64,000 nucleotides of DNA. It comes from Gracilibacillus halotolerans. Lineage in GTDB: Bacteria; Bacillota; Bacilli; Bacillales; Amphibacillaceae. The DNA lies in the NCBI RefSeq assembly GCF_014206945.1, contig NZ_JACHON010000001.1, positions 713,961 to 777,960 on the forward strand. Direction: 5' to 3'. The notes under the pieces were generated by a model, which did no database searches, was not told the DNA's origin, and saw only the letters and a list, made by a program, of their open reading frames with translations. Position 1 is the first letter of the stretch. Each line of letters begins with the position of its first letter. The translations under genes were made by a program, and so were the position numbers. This document shows positions 57,701-64,000 of the stretch, one piece after another.

Positions 57701-58220
57701 CCTTTACTCTTACATTATGAGGAGTGTAAGTTCCACCTTGAATTTTAACAGTAAAGTTTGGTAAATTCTTATTAACGCAAAAGGTTAATCCCATTGTGGA
57801 GGGCATAAAGTCATTTCTTTGCGGGAACAATTCCACCTCGCCATCGTCTTCAGTGTTCTCTATTCCTTCTGTAATTTCGAATAATTCATCCCGTTTTTTA
57901 ACATCTTTTTCTTCGACAGATTCTTTATCGAGTAGAGTATCAAAAGACACATCTTCATTTTCACTAGTACCCAAGGGAAATAGTAGTCCACTAACATATC
58001 TTTGAGTTGGAGATTCTCTCTGAAGTATTTCTTCTTTTATTCTTCCGACTATCCAATAATACGGCTTACGCAGTTCTTCTTTCGATTGGAACTCTGTAGT
58101 ACCGACAGGATTAAATTTTGTATAGCTCTCTCTAATTTGTCCTGGACCAATAATTTCCTCTTTCACATTATTTAATACTGTTTCACGATTCTTCAGTGAC
58201 TTCTCCAGTGTAATAGGCAT
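54705..58220 (-). CDS. drmA: DISARM helicase DrmA
   Basis: 1171-residue SF2 helicase, matching DrmA length. It has Walker A-like IWFPTGGGKTEAYLGVAAF (about 505), Walker B IIQDELHLISGPLG (about 725), motif III AATATIKQFEEQA, and motifs V/VI ASNIIEVGVDIDRLSV and YIQVSGRVGRRWW (about 970-1010). A zinc-like CSWCGANLG ... CPDKNCHFHE segment sits between the first motifs. Upstream is a roughly 500-residue N-terminal region. It is the core of DISARM, acting with DrmB on incoming DNA. Confidence 0.93.
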   Translation of the reverse strand: MPITLEKSLKNRETVLNNVKEEIIGPGQIRESYTKFNPVGTTEFQSKEELRKPYYWIVGRIKEEILQRESPTQRYVSGLLFPLGTSENEDVSFDTLLDKESVEEKDVKKRDELFEITEGIENTEDDGEVELFPQRNDFMPSTMGLTFCVNKNLPNFTVKIQGGTYTPHNVRVKGESNTIQWWLRESLEGIWNVPIHDLLKNRQMDTVVEMKNKKEEKINHYKIQFLARIREVKGKYIITVSVTNRSDEKGINRQQLALFQSEMSISTPDNHSFSIYPRQYEMKKYISDEEASTELLYRNEGIYAFGHGCAAHWEQNRTNIKEISTTFIPEYETLSMKPDVYLKQGNKNIELKIKMSDLAGISSNKHPEQILKPLVNGYEEWINNKEKEIKDKIPEILRPAAKEHMRLCKESLRRMKKGLELLREEEILEAFRLANLAILLQQVNGKDKRFGVIENNQILFNKTYSENTNDEIKLKDAKNTWRAFQIAFILLSIESFVNEKSKAREIVDLIWFPTGGGKTEAYLGVAAFQMILRRLRNPMDAGVDVLMRYTLRLLTADQFQRSSRLICALEYLRSKNQEKLGEIPFSIGIWVGSKTTPNSNKIAKSNLAKLQKNNKDAQEFVVNNCSWCGANLGFYDEKGSKKKRYLGYKIDNNTLAIHCPDKNCHFHEELPIYIVDETIYEKRPTFLIGTVDKFVQLIWKPQARLLFGIDTNGERFISPPSLIIQDELHLISGPLGTLTGLFETLIEELCLKKVDDDVIKPKIIAATATIKQFEEQALALFGRKNSMLFPSPGLENEDSFFATPAIDEKTGKPMPGRKYVGIYTQTVRIMMSQVMSFSSILQSANEIEQVERDPYWTLLSFYNTLRELGGGLTLTQTDIPQYSTSMSMRKGQKDLRFINNYLELTSRKQSHEISKTIDDLKVEYDSNKKNIRDSAIDLCLASNIIEVGVDIDRLSVMAIVGQPKMTAQYIQVSGRVGRRWWERPGLIFTLYSNTKSRDKSHFEHFREYHQKLYAQVEPTSVTPFSDSSLERGLHAVIVGYLRQALNDDIARTPDWNEISKNLNDKIVPFYNRLVERAKLVDHEQVEELKSRFLTILKRLENGNYTAWEVDSKVDGYMYPAGTVLPQTMKNKAESMINSMRNVDSECRGLIVSIYNSEDTSEDDNSWEGLFS

Positions 58221-58240
58221 ATAAATAACTCCTTTAATAA

Positions 58241-59752
58241 TTAATCAATTTCTATTGCTTTCATTAGATTATAAGGGGCTATGAGATAACTAGAAAATTC
58301 TATTGAGACTACCCTTTCAATATTAAAAGAGGCTCCATTAAATTCCCGAGATGTGAAAGTGTAATAGCCTTGCTCCTTCAATTCATGTAGAATTTCAGTT
58401 GATAGTTCACTCATTAATTTGGTTGATATTAACCTACCAGCTTTTAAATGTGCACGCCTAATTTCTTGCATTCTACTATATATTTCTTTTATTTCATTTT
58501 CAGTGAATTTTAAGGCCCTCAATAGCTTCTGTAATTCAGTTGGACTTATGGAATCCTCATTACACCAATTTCTAATCGATACAGTTGATGCAGTCTTTAA
58601 ACCATATTTTCTACTAAGAATTTGACTTACACGATTTATTCCTTTCTTTTCAACGTTATAACGAAGTCTTTTTTTCCATCTTTTCTGCGAATCTCTGTAT
58701 TTAATCGATTTCGACCCCAGTATTTGGTCAGCTACTTCTGCAATCAATTTTGTATCACTTTCATTTCTTACTACTATGTAATCGTCTTCTTCTAAATCTT
58801 TAAAATTCTTTTGTTTAATAAAATTTCTTTTCTCTTCCGGAAAAAACACACGAATCTTAGAATCTTGAGGTGCAAATAAGAAGCGGTCATTTTCTAAATA
58901 AACTATACTCGCTTCAATAGCATCTGAAGAATTACTTATTGAACTTATTTGCTCATCTAAAAGTTTGTTAACTGCATTGTTTAATAACTCTTTTTCTTCA
59001 AAATTTATCAATACTTCTTTTTCAATTGGCTTACCGATAACAACTTTTTCATAAATAGTACTGTATACACCTTTAGTATCTATGTCCTTAAATCCGCTTT
59101 TAGGACTCATCGAATTAGCAAACATATCATAAGAAACAAAAATAGTTTTTAACCCTTTAAATATAGTTCTAACGTATTCTCCAAAGTAATTTGGACTTCC
59201 TATGTATAATACTTCATCGTATATATTAATCTCTTTTCTAAAACTATTTTCAGTATAATAATTTATTTTATGACTCTCTTCAATCGCTAAAACGAATTTA
59301 TTTTTTTCTTCTACAGTCAATGCTCTTTTAGTTACAATTGCTATCTTGTTAGAACCTTTTAAATTATTTATATAGTTCTGAAGATATTCAACCATACTAT
59401 TTTCATTTGTTTCTGCTATATCTTTAAATGTTTTAGCAATTTCTATTACTAAACTAGAAAATAGTTCAGGATAACTATTTTTAATTTGATGAAATCTTTT
59501 TAGTAGTTCATTTTGAACTTCCTCACTTATTACTTTATTATATGGCATGAAGCTACCAACCAATTTAAAGAAAACTCTTCTCAGAAAATTTAAGACTTCA
59601 TTTAAATGTTGATCACTATCATATTTACTTTGGACTTCTTTACGATATGAATCAAGATATTCTGCGAAAGAGGATAATTTCCTGTTCTTAACATGTGAAA
59701 AAACAATATTACTCTCTAATCTATATAAGTCTACTAAATTACTAAAACTCAT
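58241..59752 (-). CDS. Unknown protein in the DrmE position (C-terminal part or separate subunit)
   Basis: 503 residues, mostly helical and lysine-rich, with no recognised catalytic motif. A C-terminal segment (RVSQILSRKYGLKTASTVSIR ... LQKLLRALKFTENEIKEIYS) looks like an HTH-type or helical bundle domain. A strong ribosome site GGAGGTAACG lies in the 3' end of the preceding gene, so it is translated on its own. Class 2 DISARM loci carry a single large DrmE just upstream of drmA; these two ORFs together (829 residues) are of that order. The identity is suggested by position only. Confidence 0.55.
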   Translation of the reverse strand: MSFSNLVDLYRLESNIVFSHVKNRKLSSFAEYLDSYRKEVQSKYDSDQHLNEVLNFLRRVFFKLVGSFMPYNKVISEEVQNELLKRFHQIKNSYPELFSSLVIEIAKTFKDIAETNENSMVEYLQNYINNLKGSNKIAIVTKRALTVEEKNKFVLAIEESHKINYYTENSFRKEINIYDEVLYIGSPNYFGEYVRTIFKGLKTIFVSYDMFANSMSPKSGFKDIDTKGVYSTIYEKVVIGKPIEKEVLINFEEKELLNNAVNKLLDEQISSISNSSDAIEASIVYLENDRFLFAPQDSKIRVFFPEEKRNFIKQKNFKDLEEDDYIVVRNESDTKLIAEVADQILGSKSIKYRDSQKRWKKRLRYNVEKKGINRVSQILSRKYGLKTASTVSIRNWCNEDSISPTELQKLLRALKFTENEIKEIYSRMQEIRRAHLKAGRLISTKLMSELSTEILHELKEQGYYTFTSREFNGASFNIERVVSIEFSSYLIAPYNLMKAIEID

Positions 59753-59758
59753 ACAGCG

Positions 59759-60739
59759 TTACCTCCAAACAAATAATTCAATCCCTTTAGGTATTTTTGT
59801 GTTACTTGATATTAAAAAATCTATTAGTTCATGAGTGAGTACATTATACTCTTCTTGTAACAATTTCCTTTTCATTTCCTCTATAACTTCATGAATTCTA
59901 CTTTCATTATCAGTTCTGCTTAAAACAATGACATTAGGATTTGTACTAAAGTACCGAGACTGTTTAATATAACTATTTACATCAGAATAAATTACTGGAA
60001 CGTCCATAGCAATCTCTACTTGCTTTTTCTTCAATTGAGAAGAGAATAACTTTCCATTCGTATAACTGTTTTTATCATCCATATAAAGGAAATCTTTAAT
60101 ATTACCTTTAACACTGTTATATATGAATATATCTTCATTCATTTGATCATTTATTTGTGAGGTGTTTCCTACTAAGTAAAAATAATCACCCGGATAGAAA
60201 GACACCTTACTTAATTGAGCTTGTGAATATAATTCACTTAATATGGCGCTTCCCTCTAAGCCTAATTCTTTTTTCTCGCTTACTTTTCTAGATCTTTTTA
60301 TTTCGTCTGATTCTTCATCTAATAAAATCAGTCTATCTATCCATTGTTTTTCTGGGACAGCCCTTCTCATATTTTTATCTTTTATCCAGAGTATCATTTC
60401 ATTATCAAAAACAGGACTTGGCTCAACTGATAAAACCGATACCTTTCTAGAAGCATCTTCATCTTGATATATTATACGGCTTCCTTTTTTTAAACTCATT
60501 ACCTGTTTTTTTATAGAACGCATTTGTTTATTAACCGAAAAGGTCTTATCTGCAATTCCCATTGCAATAAGGAGTGAAAAATATTTTTCACTAGGTAGCG
60601 ATAGTAATATATTAATAGGTTTTCTATATTTAATACCGTGATCATATAAAAAAGAACCTAACTCGAATGCGAATACCACCCAATCTGGCAAATAGTTAGT
60701 TTTTTGCTTATTAAGAATCTGTAAATTTCTAATAAACAT
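59759..60739 (-). CDS. Unknown protein upstream of drmA (possible N-terminal half of a split DrmE)
   Basis: 326-residue soluble protein starting MFIRNLQILNKQKTNYLPDW, with AAGAGGTG six nt before the ATG. It has a helical N-terminal part with a membrane-like stretch absent, a beta-rich central portion (GSRIIYQDEDASRKVSVLSV) and a late ENVIVLSRTD-type strand-loop. No motif is recognised. It is first in the drm operon and six nt separate it from the 503-residue gene. Its role is inferred only from this placement. Confidence 0.55.
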   Translation of the reverse strand: MFIRNLQILNKQKTNYLPDWVVFAFELGSFLYDHGIKYRKPINILLSLPSEKYFSLLIAMGIADKTFSVNKQMRSIKKQVMSLKKGSRIIYQDEDASRKVSVLSVEPSPVFDNEMILWIKDKNMRRAVPEKQWIDRLILLDEESDEIKRSRKVSEKKELGLEGSAILSELYSQAQLSKVSFYPGDYFYLVGNTSQINDQMNEDIFIYNSVKGNIKDFLYMDDKNSYTNGKLFSSQLKKKQVEIAMDVPVIYSDVNSYIKQSRYFSTNPNVIVLSRTDNESRIHEVIEEMKRKLLQEEYNVLTHELIDFLISSNTKIPKGIELFVWR

Positions 60740-60763
60740 CCATATTCACCTCTTAAATTACTA

Positions 60764-60800
60764 GTTGAGTAAATTGTATCATGCATTAGGTCTATTTCAC
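60764..60800 (-). promoter_or_regulatory. Possible promoter of the drm operon
   Basis: GTGAAA, 17 bp, TACAAT with an upstream TG (TGATACAAT, extended -10), about 35-65 nt before the first gene. It lies downstream of a bidirectional hairpin. Confidence 0.5.
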
Positions 60801-60823
60801 TAATTAATTCTTATATATTTTTT

Positions 60824-60849
60824 AAAAAAGCCTTTATTAGGCTTTTTTT
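60824..60849. terminator. Bidirectional hairpin terminator upstream of the drm operon
   Basis: AAAAAAGCCTTTATTAGGCTTTTTT: A-run, stem AGCCT/AGGCT with flanking A/T, T-run. It separates the IS remnant from the drm promoter. Confidence 0.75.
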
Positions 60850-60879
60850 ATAATAAAATGCCCTTTACATGTATTTAAT

Positions 60880-62313
60880 ACCAAAAGTTAGACTAAATGT
60901 TTAAGCTGATAATTGGCTGGTTTGTTTCCGGTATTCTACTGGACTCATTCCAGTCAATTTTTCTTTGATACGCTTATGGTTGTAGTAATAAATATATTCA
61001 TATATTGCATGTTCTAACGCCTCAAACGATTCATAAGCGATTCCATAATACAATTCTTGTTTCATCACCCCAAAGAAATTCTCCATAGGAGAATTATCTA
61101 AACAGTTTCCGTGGGGAGACATACTTTGAAAAATCTTATATTTATTTAACGTTTTCGTAAAGGCGTTCATTGATAAGCTCATCCTTGGTCCGTTTAAATG
61201 CTCGTACAAAATTGTGCATCCTTACCTTTCTTTATTACTTCATTTAATCCATCTAATACGGCTTTAGCGTTTGGTTTCTTAGATAGACGATAAGAAAGAA
61301 TCTCGCCGTTAAACATATCTAAATAAGGATCAAGATAGGTCTTTTTGATGCTCACTTGATTATTTTCCCCTCGTGTATAGTACTTAAATTCTGTTGTATC
61401 TGTTGTCACTTTCTGTAACAGAAAAGGTGTATTAAATCGTCTATTAAGACGATTGGTTGCTATCTTTCCACGATAGGTACTATACTTTCTTGATTTATGT
61501 GTAAACTTCGTACATGTAATTCCTAACACTCTCATAACTCGTTAATACTTTCTTATGGTTTACAATAAAACCACGTTTTCTTAGTTCGAGAGTGATTCGA
61601 CGATAGCCATAATTACCTTTATGTTCTTTCGAAATTTCACTGATTTCTTTCTGTATTTCTTCATCAGAATCAGCTTCATTTAAACGTTTTTGCCAATACA
61701 TATATGTAGCCTTAGGAAAATTGATTGCTTTAAGAATAACTGCTAGTTGGAATTCTTTTCGGAGTTCCGTGATGATACGTGATTTTGTTTTCGCAGTCGG
61801 ATCGGAATATCTATCCCTAAAGCTCGGAGTTTTTTTAAGTAAGCATTCTCCGCACGAAGTAATTCAATTTTTCCTCAAGTTCCTGTTCACGTGTCAATTT
61901 TTTGTTTGGTTTATTTGATTTCCTTTTAGACATAGATGGACGCCTCTTTGGTCTGGAAAGTCCTTCAACGCCATACTTGCTCCAAACTCGATACCAATTA
62001 GCAAGTAAAGATGGTTCAGACATCCCAAAACGAATGGCAACATCGAAAGGACTCACCTGTACTTATTTTATAGTTTAAAGCATCCAGTTTAAATTGAACA
62101 ATATAAGTTTTATTTTTCCATTTTCGCCCAAGCTCTTCTGTTCCAAAAACGTTATATATTTTTACCCATTTCCTAATTGTAATTTTAGAAGGTACATTGT
62201 ATCTGTTAAATGTTTGAACCCTCCTTCGCCTTTTATATAAGCTTTTACAACAGTTAACTTAAATGCAAAATCATATTTCAACATACAAAAAAACCCTTAA
62301 GTTAGATTTTGGT
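60880..62313 (-). mobile_element. Decayed IS3/IS150-family insertion sequence
   Basis: About 1.43 kb with partly matching ends (TACCAAAAGTTAGACTAAA at 60879-60897 against GACCAAAATCTAACTTAA at 62313-62296 on the minus strand). Two overlapping transposase reading frames are broken by several frameshifts. The ends are approximate and no target-site duplication was confirmed. Confidence 0.82.
60901..62283 (-). pseudogene. IS150-type transposase orfA/orfB pseudogenes
   Basis: orfA begins near 62283 (MLKYDFAFKLTVVKAYIKGEGG), frameshifts repeatedly, and resumes at 61835-62056 with the second HTH (SPFDVAIRFGMSEPSLLANW). orfB pieces are: 61495-61701 (HTH_21-like QKEISEISKEHKGNYGYRRI), 61194-61535 (DDE core: first Asp in TTDTTEFKYY, second in LDPYLDMFNGEILS) and 60901-61209 (catalytic Glu in HGNCLDNSPMENFFGVMKQE). 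At least four frame changes make it inactive. Confidence 0.9.
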
Positions 62314-62327
62314 CTAACTCAAGGGTT
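62287..62327 (-). terminator. Terminator downstream of the methyltransferase
   Basis: AACCCTTGAGTTAGA / TCTAACTTAAGGGTT hairpin with loop CCAAAA and seven Ts on the minus strand. It overlaps the left end of the IS and probably separates the methyltransferase from the drm genes. Confidence 0.9.
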
Positions 62328-62349
62328 GAACATCAACAAAGGATACACT

Positions 62350-63453
62350 TTATAACGTTACTACAGTTTTATTTTCGTTATGTTTGAATCCATTCTTAGT
62401 AAAATCCAAAGCTACTATTAGATTTTCTGCAATCCTCTTAATTACAGGTATACTCACTGCATTTCCTGCTTGTTTATAAATATGGGAATTTTCCATCCTT
62501 TCGACCATTTTAAAATTTTCATCAACAGGAAAACCTTGAAATCTCAGAGCCTCTTTTGGAGTTAGCTTTCTAATGCCCCAGTTATCAATAATAAGAGGGA
62601 CATTATGACCGCCAGTGCCCATATTTGCAGTTAAAGTAGGGCATACATTTGATTGGTTTTCTCTTACATAGACACGACGCAATTGATAAACAGTATCCTC
62701 TCTTTTCATCGCTTCTCTTAACATATTGTAATACTGACTTTCAGGAGTATAATAGTATTTATCATCCTGCTTAATATCTCTGTCTAATATATCATCAATT
62801 GTTTGAGTAAGTGGAATCTCCTTAGGCCAAATAAATTTGTCCAATGCCTTTTTTTCCCTAAATCCTACAATGAAAATTCTTTCTCGGTTTTGTGGAATAT
62901 TACCATATTCCATTGTATTCATCAATTTGCTATCAATATGATAACCACTTTCGCGTAGCATTTTTTTTATCACTTTAAAGGTGTTCCCTTTATCATGACT
63001 TTTTAGATTTTTGACATTCTCCAAGAAGATTGCTTTCGGTTTTTTTGCACGGATGAAGCGAATTACATCAAAGAATAGGGTTCCTCTAGAATCTATTGCA
63101 TCAGTGTGACCATGACATTCTGGGCACACGGCGCCATTAATATATTCTTCATATGAAACACTATGCTTATGCTCACAGACAAGACATTGATAATGCATTC
63201 CATGTCTATTTCCTGCAATTGAAAATGCAACACATGGCCATCCTGCTGTCAAAATATTTATATCGGGCATATCATTGCCATCCAATTTTCGAATATCCTC
63301 TTCTATTAAAGTGTGCTTAAAATTCTCACGATATGTGATACAAGCGTTTTTATCTATTTCATTTGCCCAAATTATTTCTGCACCTGCTTGTTCAAAACCC
63401 TTATCGATTCCACCAATACCTGCAAATAATGAACCGACAGTATATTTTTCCAT
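62350..63453 (-). CDS. DNA (cytosine-5) methyltransferase, candidate DrmMII
   Basis: 367-residue C5 methyltransferase. Motif I is SLFAGIGGIDKGFEQAGAEI, motif IV AGWPCVAFSIAGNRHG (the usual PCQ reads PCV), motif VI FLENVKNL, and motif VIII PQNRERIFIVGF. A target-recognition region lies near 265-300 and motifs IX-X are RKLTPKEALRFQGFP and YKQAGNAVSIPV. Between IV and the next helix is an inserted zinc-ribbon-like loop, CLVCEHKHS ... CPECHG (about 91-116). In DISARM the methylase marks self DNA. Its position beside drm genes and beyond an IS supports this; it could also be an orphan methylase. Confidence 0.85.
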   Translation of the reverse strand: MEKYTVGSLFAGIGGIDKGFEQAGAEIIWANEIDKNACITYRENFKHTLIEEDIRKLDGNDMPDINILTAGWPCVAFSIAGNRHGMHYQCLVCEHKHSVSYEEYINGAVCPECHGHTDAIDSRGTLFFDVIRFIRAKKPKAIFLENVKNLKSHDKGNTFKVIKKMLRESGYHIDSKLMNTMEYGNIPQNRERIFIVGFREKKALDKFIWPKEIPLTQTIDDILDRDIKQDDKYYYTPESQYYNMLREAMKREDTVYQLRRVYVRENQSNVCPTLTANMGTGGHNVPLIIDNWGIRKLTPKEALRFQGFPVDENFKMVERMENSHIYKQAGNAVSIPVIKRIAENLIVALDFTKNGFKHNENKTVVTL

Positions 63454-63466
63454 AACCCTAACCTCC

Positions 63467-63478
63467 GAACGCGCGTTC
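63467..63478 (-). promoter_or_regulatory. LexA (DinR)-type SOS box upstream of the methyltransferase
   Basis: GAACGCGCGTTC, a perfect palindrome matching the Bacillus SOS core GAACRNRYGTTC; with flanks it fits 13 of 14 positions of CGAACRNRYGTTYG. It lies between a TGGACA-18-TATACT promoter (about 63493-63522) and the GGAGG ribosome site, where a bound repressor would block transcription. Confidence 0.65.
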
Positions 63479-63492
63479 TATATTCTGTGTAT

Positions 63493-63522
63493 AGTATATT
63501 ATATTCTATCATACATTGTCCA
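63493..63522 (-). promoter_or_regulatory. Promoter of the methyltransferase
   Basis: TGGACA, 18-bp spacer, TATACT on the minus strand; a second TATAAT overlaps the spacer. The transcript would start next to the SOS-like palindrome. Confidence 0.5.
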
Positions 63523-63739
63523 GAACGATGACAGACAGCCTAACTTTACCTCATACAATTAATTAGTATGTATCCCATTTTATTCTTAAATTACTTGTAT
63601 TCTAGTAGCTATTTAATGAAACCGTCGATAATATTTAAATGAAAATGATTGTGGTATGAAATAAGAAACCTAGATTTTTTATAACAATCACAATAGATTT
63701 GAACACCGCTGGTCATAATGTTCATTTTTTATTAGATAA

Positions 63740-63851
63740 GCACAAGCGCTTTGACCAGCTCCGACAAGCTTAAGTAAGGATTGACGCGGGGCCTTTTTGC
63801 CACAGAATAACATTATTTAAGATCTCGAGGGGCTAGGCGCAGAAGCTAGAC
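63740..63851. repeat. Dispersed Bacillaceae-type intergenic repeat
   Basis: Contains ATAAGCACAAGCGCTTTGACCAG (split here for length: ATAAGCACAAGCGCTTT then GACCAGC) and CTCGAGGGGCTAGGCGCAG, strings typical of a common dispersed repeat family in Bacillaceae genomes. It is noncoding. The remaining part of 63523-63740 shows nothing I can support. Confidence 0.5.
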
Positions 63852-63907
63852 AAATTCTATATGAATAATCCCGTAAATCGAGTAGGAGGAGGTGATTAAC
63901 CTCCATC

Positions 63908-63949
63908 CTCTCACACCACCGTACGTACCGTTCGGTATACGGCGGTTCA
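63908..63949 (-). mobile_element. 3' end of a second group II intron (domain V)
   Basis: GAACCGCCGTATACC, GAAC loop region, GGTACGTACGGTGGTG: a domain V hairpin of the GUACGUACGGUGGUG type, different from that in radC. The following GGAGGTTAATCACCTCC hairpin is its domain VI and the intron ends near 63880. Domains I-IV lie beyond the window. Confidence 0.85.
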
Positions 63950-63950
63950 A

Positions 63951-64000
63951 TTAAGATAAATAACGCAAGATTTCATAACGAGATTGTAGACTTCTTAGTC
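63951..64000 (-). CDS. ltrA: C-terminal tail of a group II intron reverse transcriptase/maturase (partial)
   Basis: Last 16 residues (LRSLQSRYEILRYLS, stop at 63951) directly before domain V, a typical end of an intron-encoded reverse transcriptase. Most of the gene is outside the window. Confidence 0.65.
   Translation of the reverse strand, partial: LRSLQSRYEILRYLS

Overview
The window is low-GC Gram-positive DNA from an endospore-forming member of the Bacillaceae. Gene order follows the Bacillus subtilis mreBCD-radC-spoIIB-comC-folC-valS, hemAXCDBL, lon-clpX-tig and racE-gerM-rph / gerE-sdhCAB-yslB-uvrC neighbourhoods. The sporulation and germination genes spoIIB, spoVID, ysxE, gerM and gerE are present. 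Codon use and synteny suggest an Oceanobacillus/Virgibacillus/Ornithinibacillus-type genus; that placement is inference. Almost everything is encoded on the minus strand.

Layout. (1) 1-4.5 kb: mreC (partial), mreB and a radC gene split by a group II intron (2121-3994) whose maturase has lost its reverse-transcriptase active site. (2) 4.7-15.3 kb: spoIIB and an apparently complete type IV pilus locus, at the place where B. subtilis has only comC. It has three minor pilin-like genes, pilB, pilT, pilC, a major pilin, pilD, pilM, pilN and pilO. The major pilin has its own sigma-A promoter and a leader containing a cyclic di-GMP-II riboswitch aptamer. (3) 15.4-25.4 kb: folC, valS with a T-box leader, fetAB, a type II NADH dehydrogenase, ysxE and spoVID. 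(4) 25.5-25.9 kb: two unrelated tandem arrays that share a 41-bp period. (5) 25.9-31.3 kb: hemA-hemC-hemD-hemB-hemL, without hemX. (6) 31.5-39.7 kb: a small membrane protein, ysxC, lonA, clpX (no lonB between), tig and ysoA. (7) 40.0-40.45 kb: tRNA-Arg(UCU), tRNA-Gly(UCC) and two stray copies of the tRNA-Gly 5' end. (8) 40.6-52 kb: ysnB, rdgB, rph, gerM, racE, an acetyltransferase, gerE, sdhCAB, yslB and uvrC.

(9) 52.3-63.5 kb is accessory DNA. It begins with a Nudix hydrolase, followed by a DISARM-like anti-phage locus. That locus has DrmB (DUF1998), the DrmA helicase, two adjacent unknown genes in the DrmE position, and a cytosine-C5 methyltransferase. A decayed IS3/IS150-family element separates the methyltransferase from the rest. 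No drmC (phospholipase D) gene is visible. The methyltransferase promoter carries a near-consensus LexA (SOS) box. (10) The right edge holds a dispersed Bacillaceae-type repeat and the 3' end of a second, different group II intron.

The most interesting items are the MatK-like catalytically dead maturase inside radC, the cyclic di-GMP-II riboswitch on type IV pilin in a spore former, and the drmC-less, possibly SOS-linked DISARM variant.
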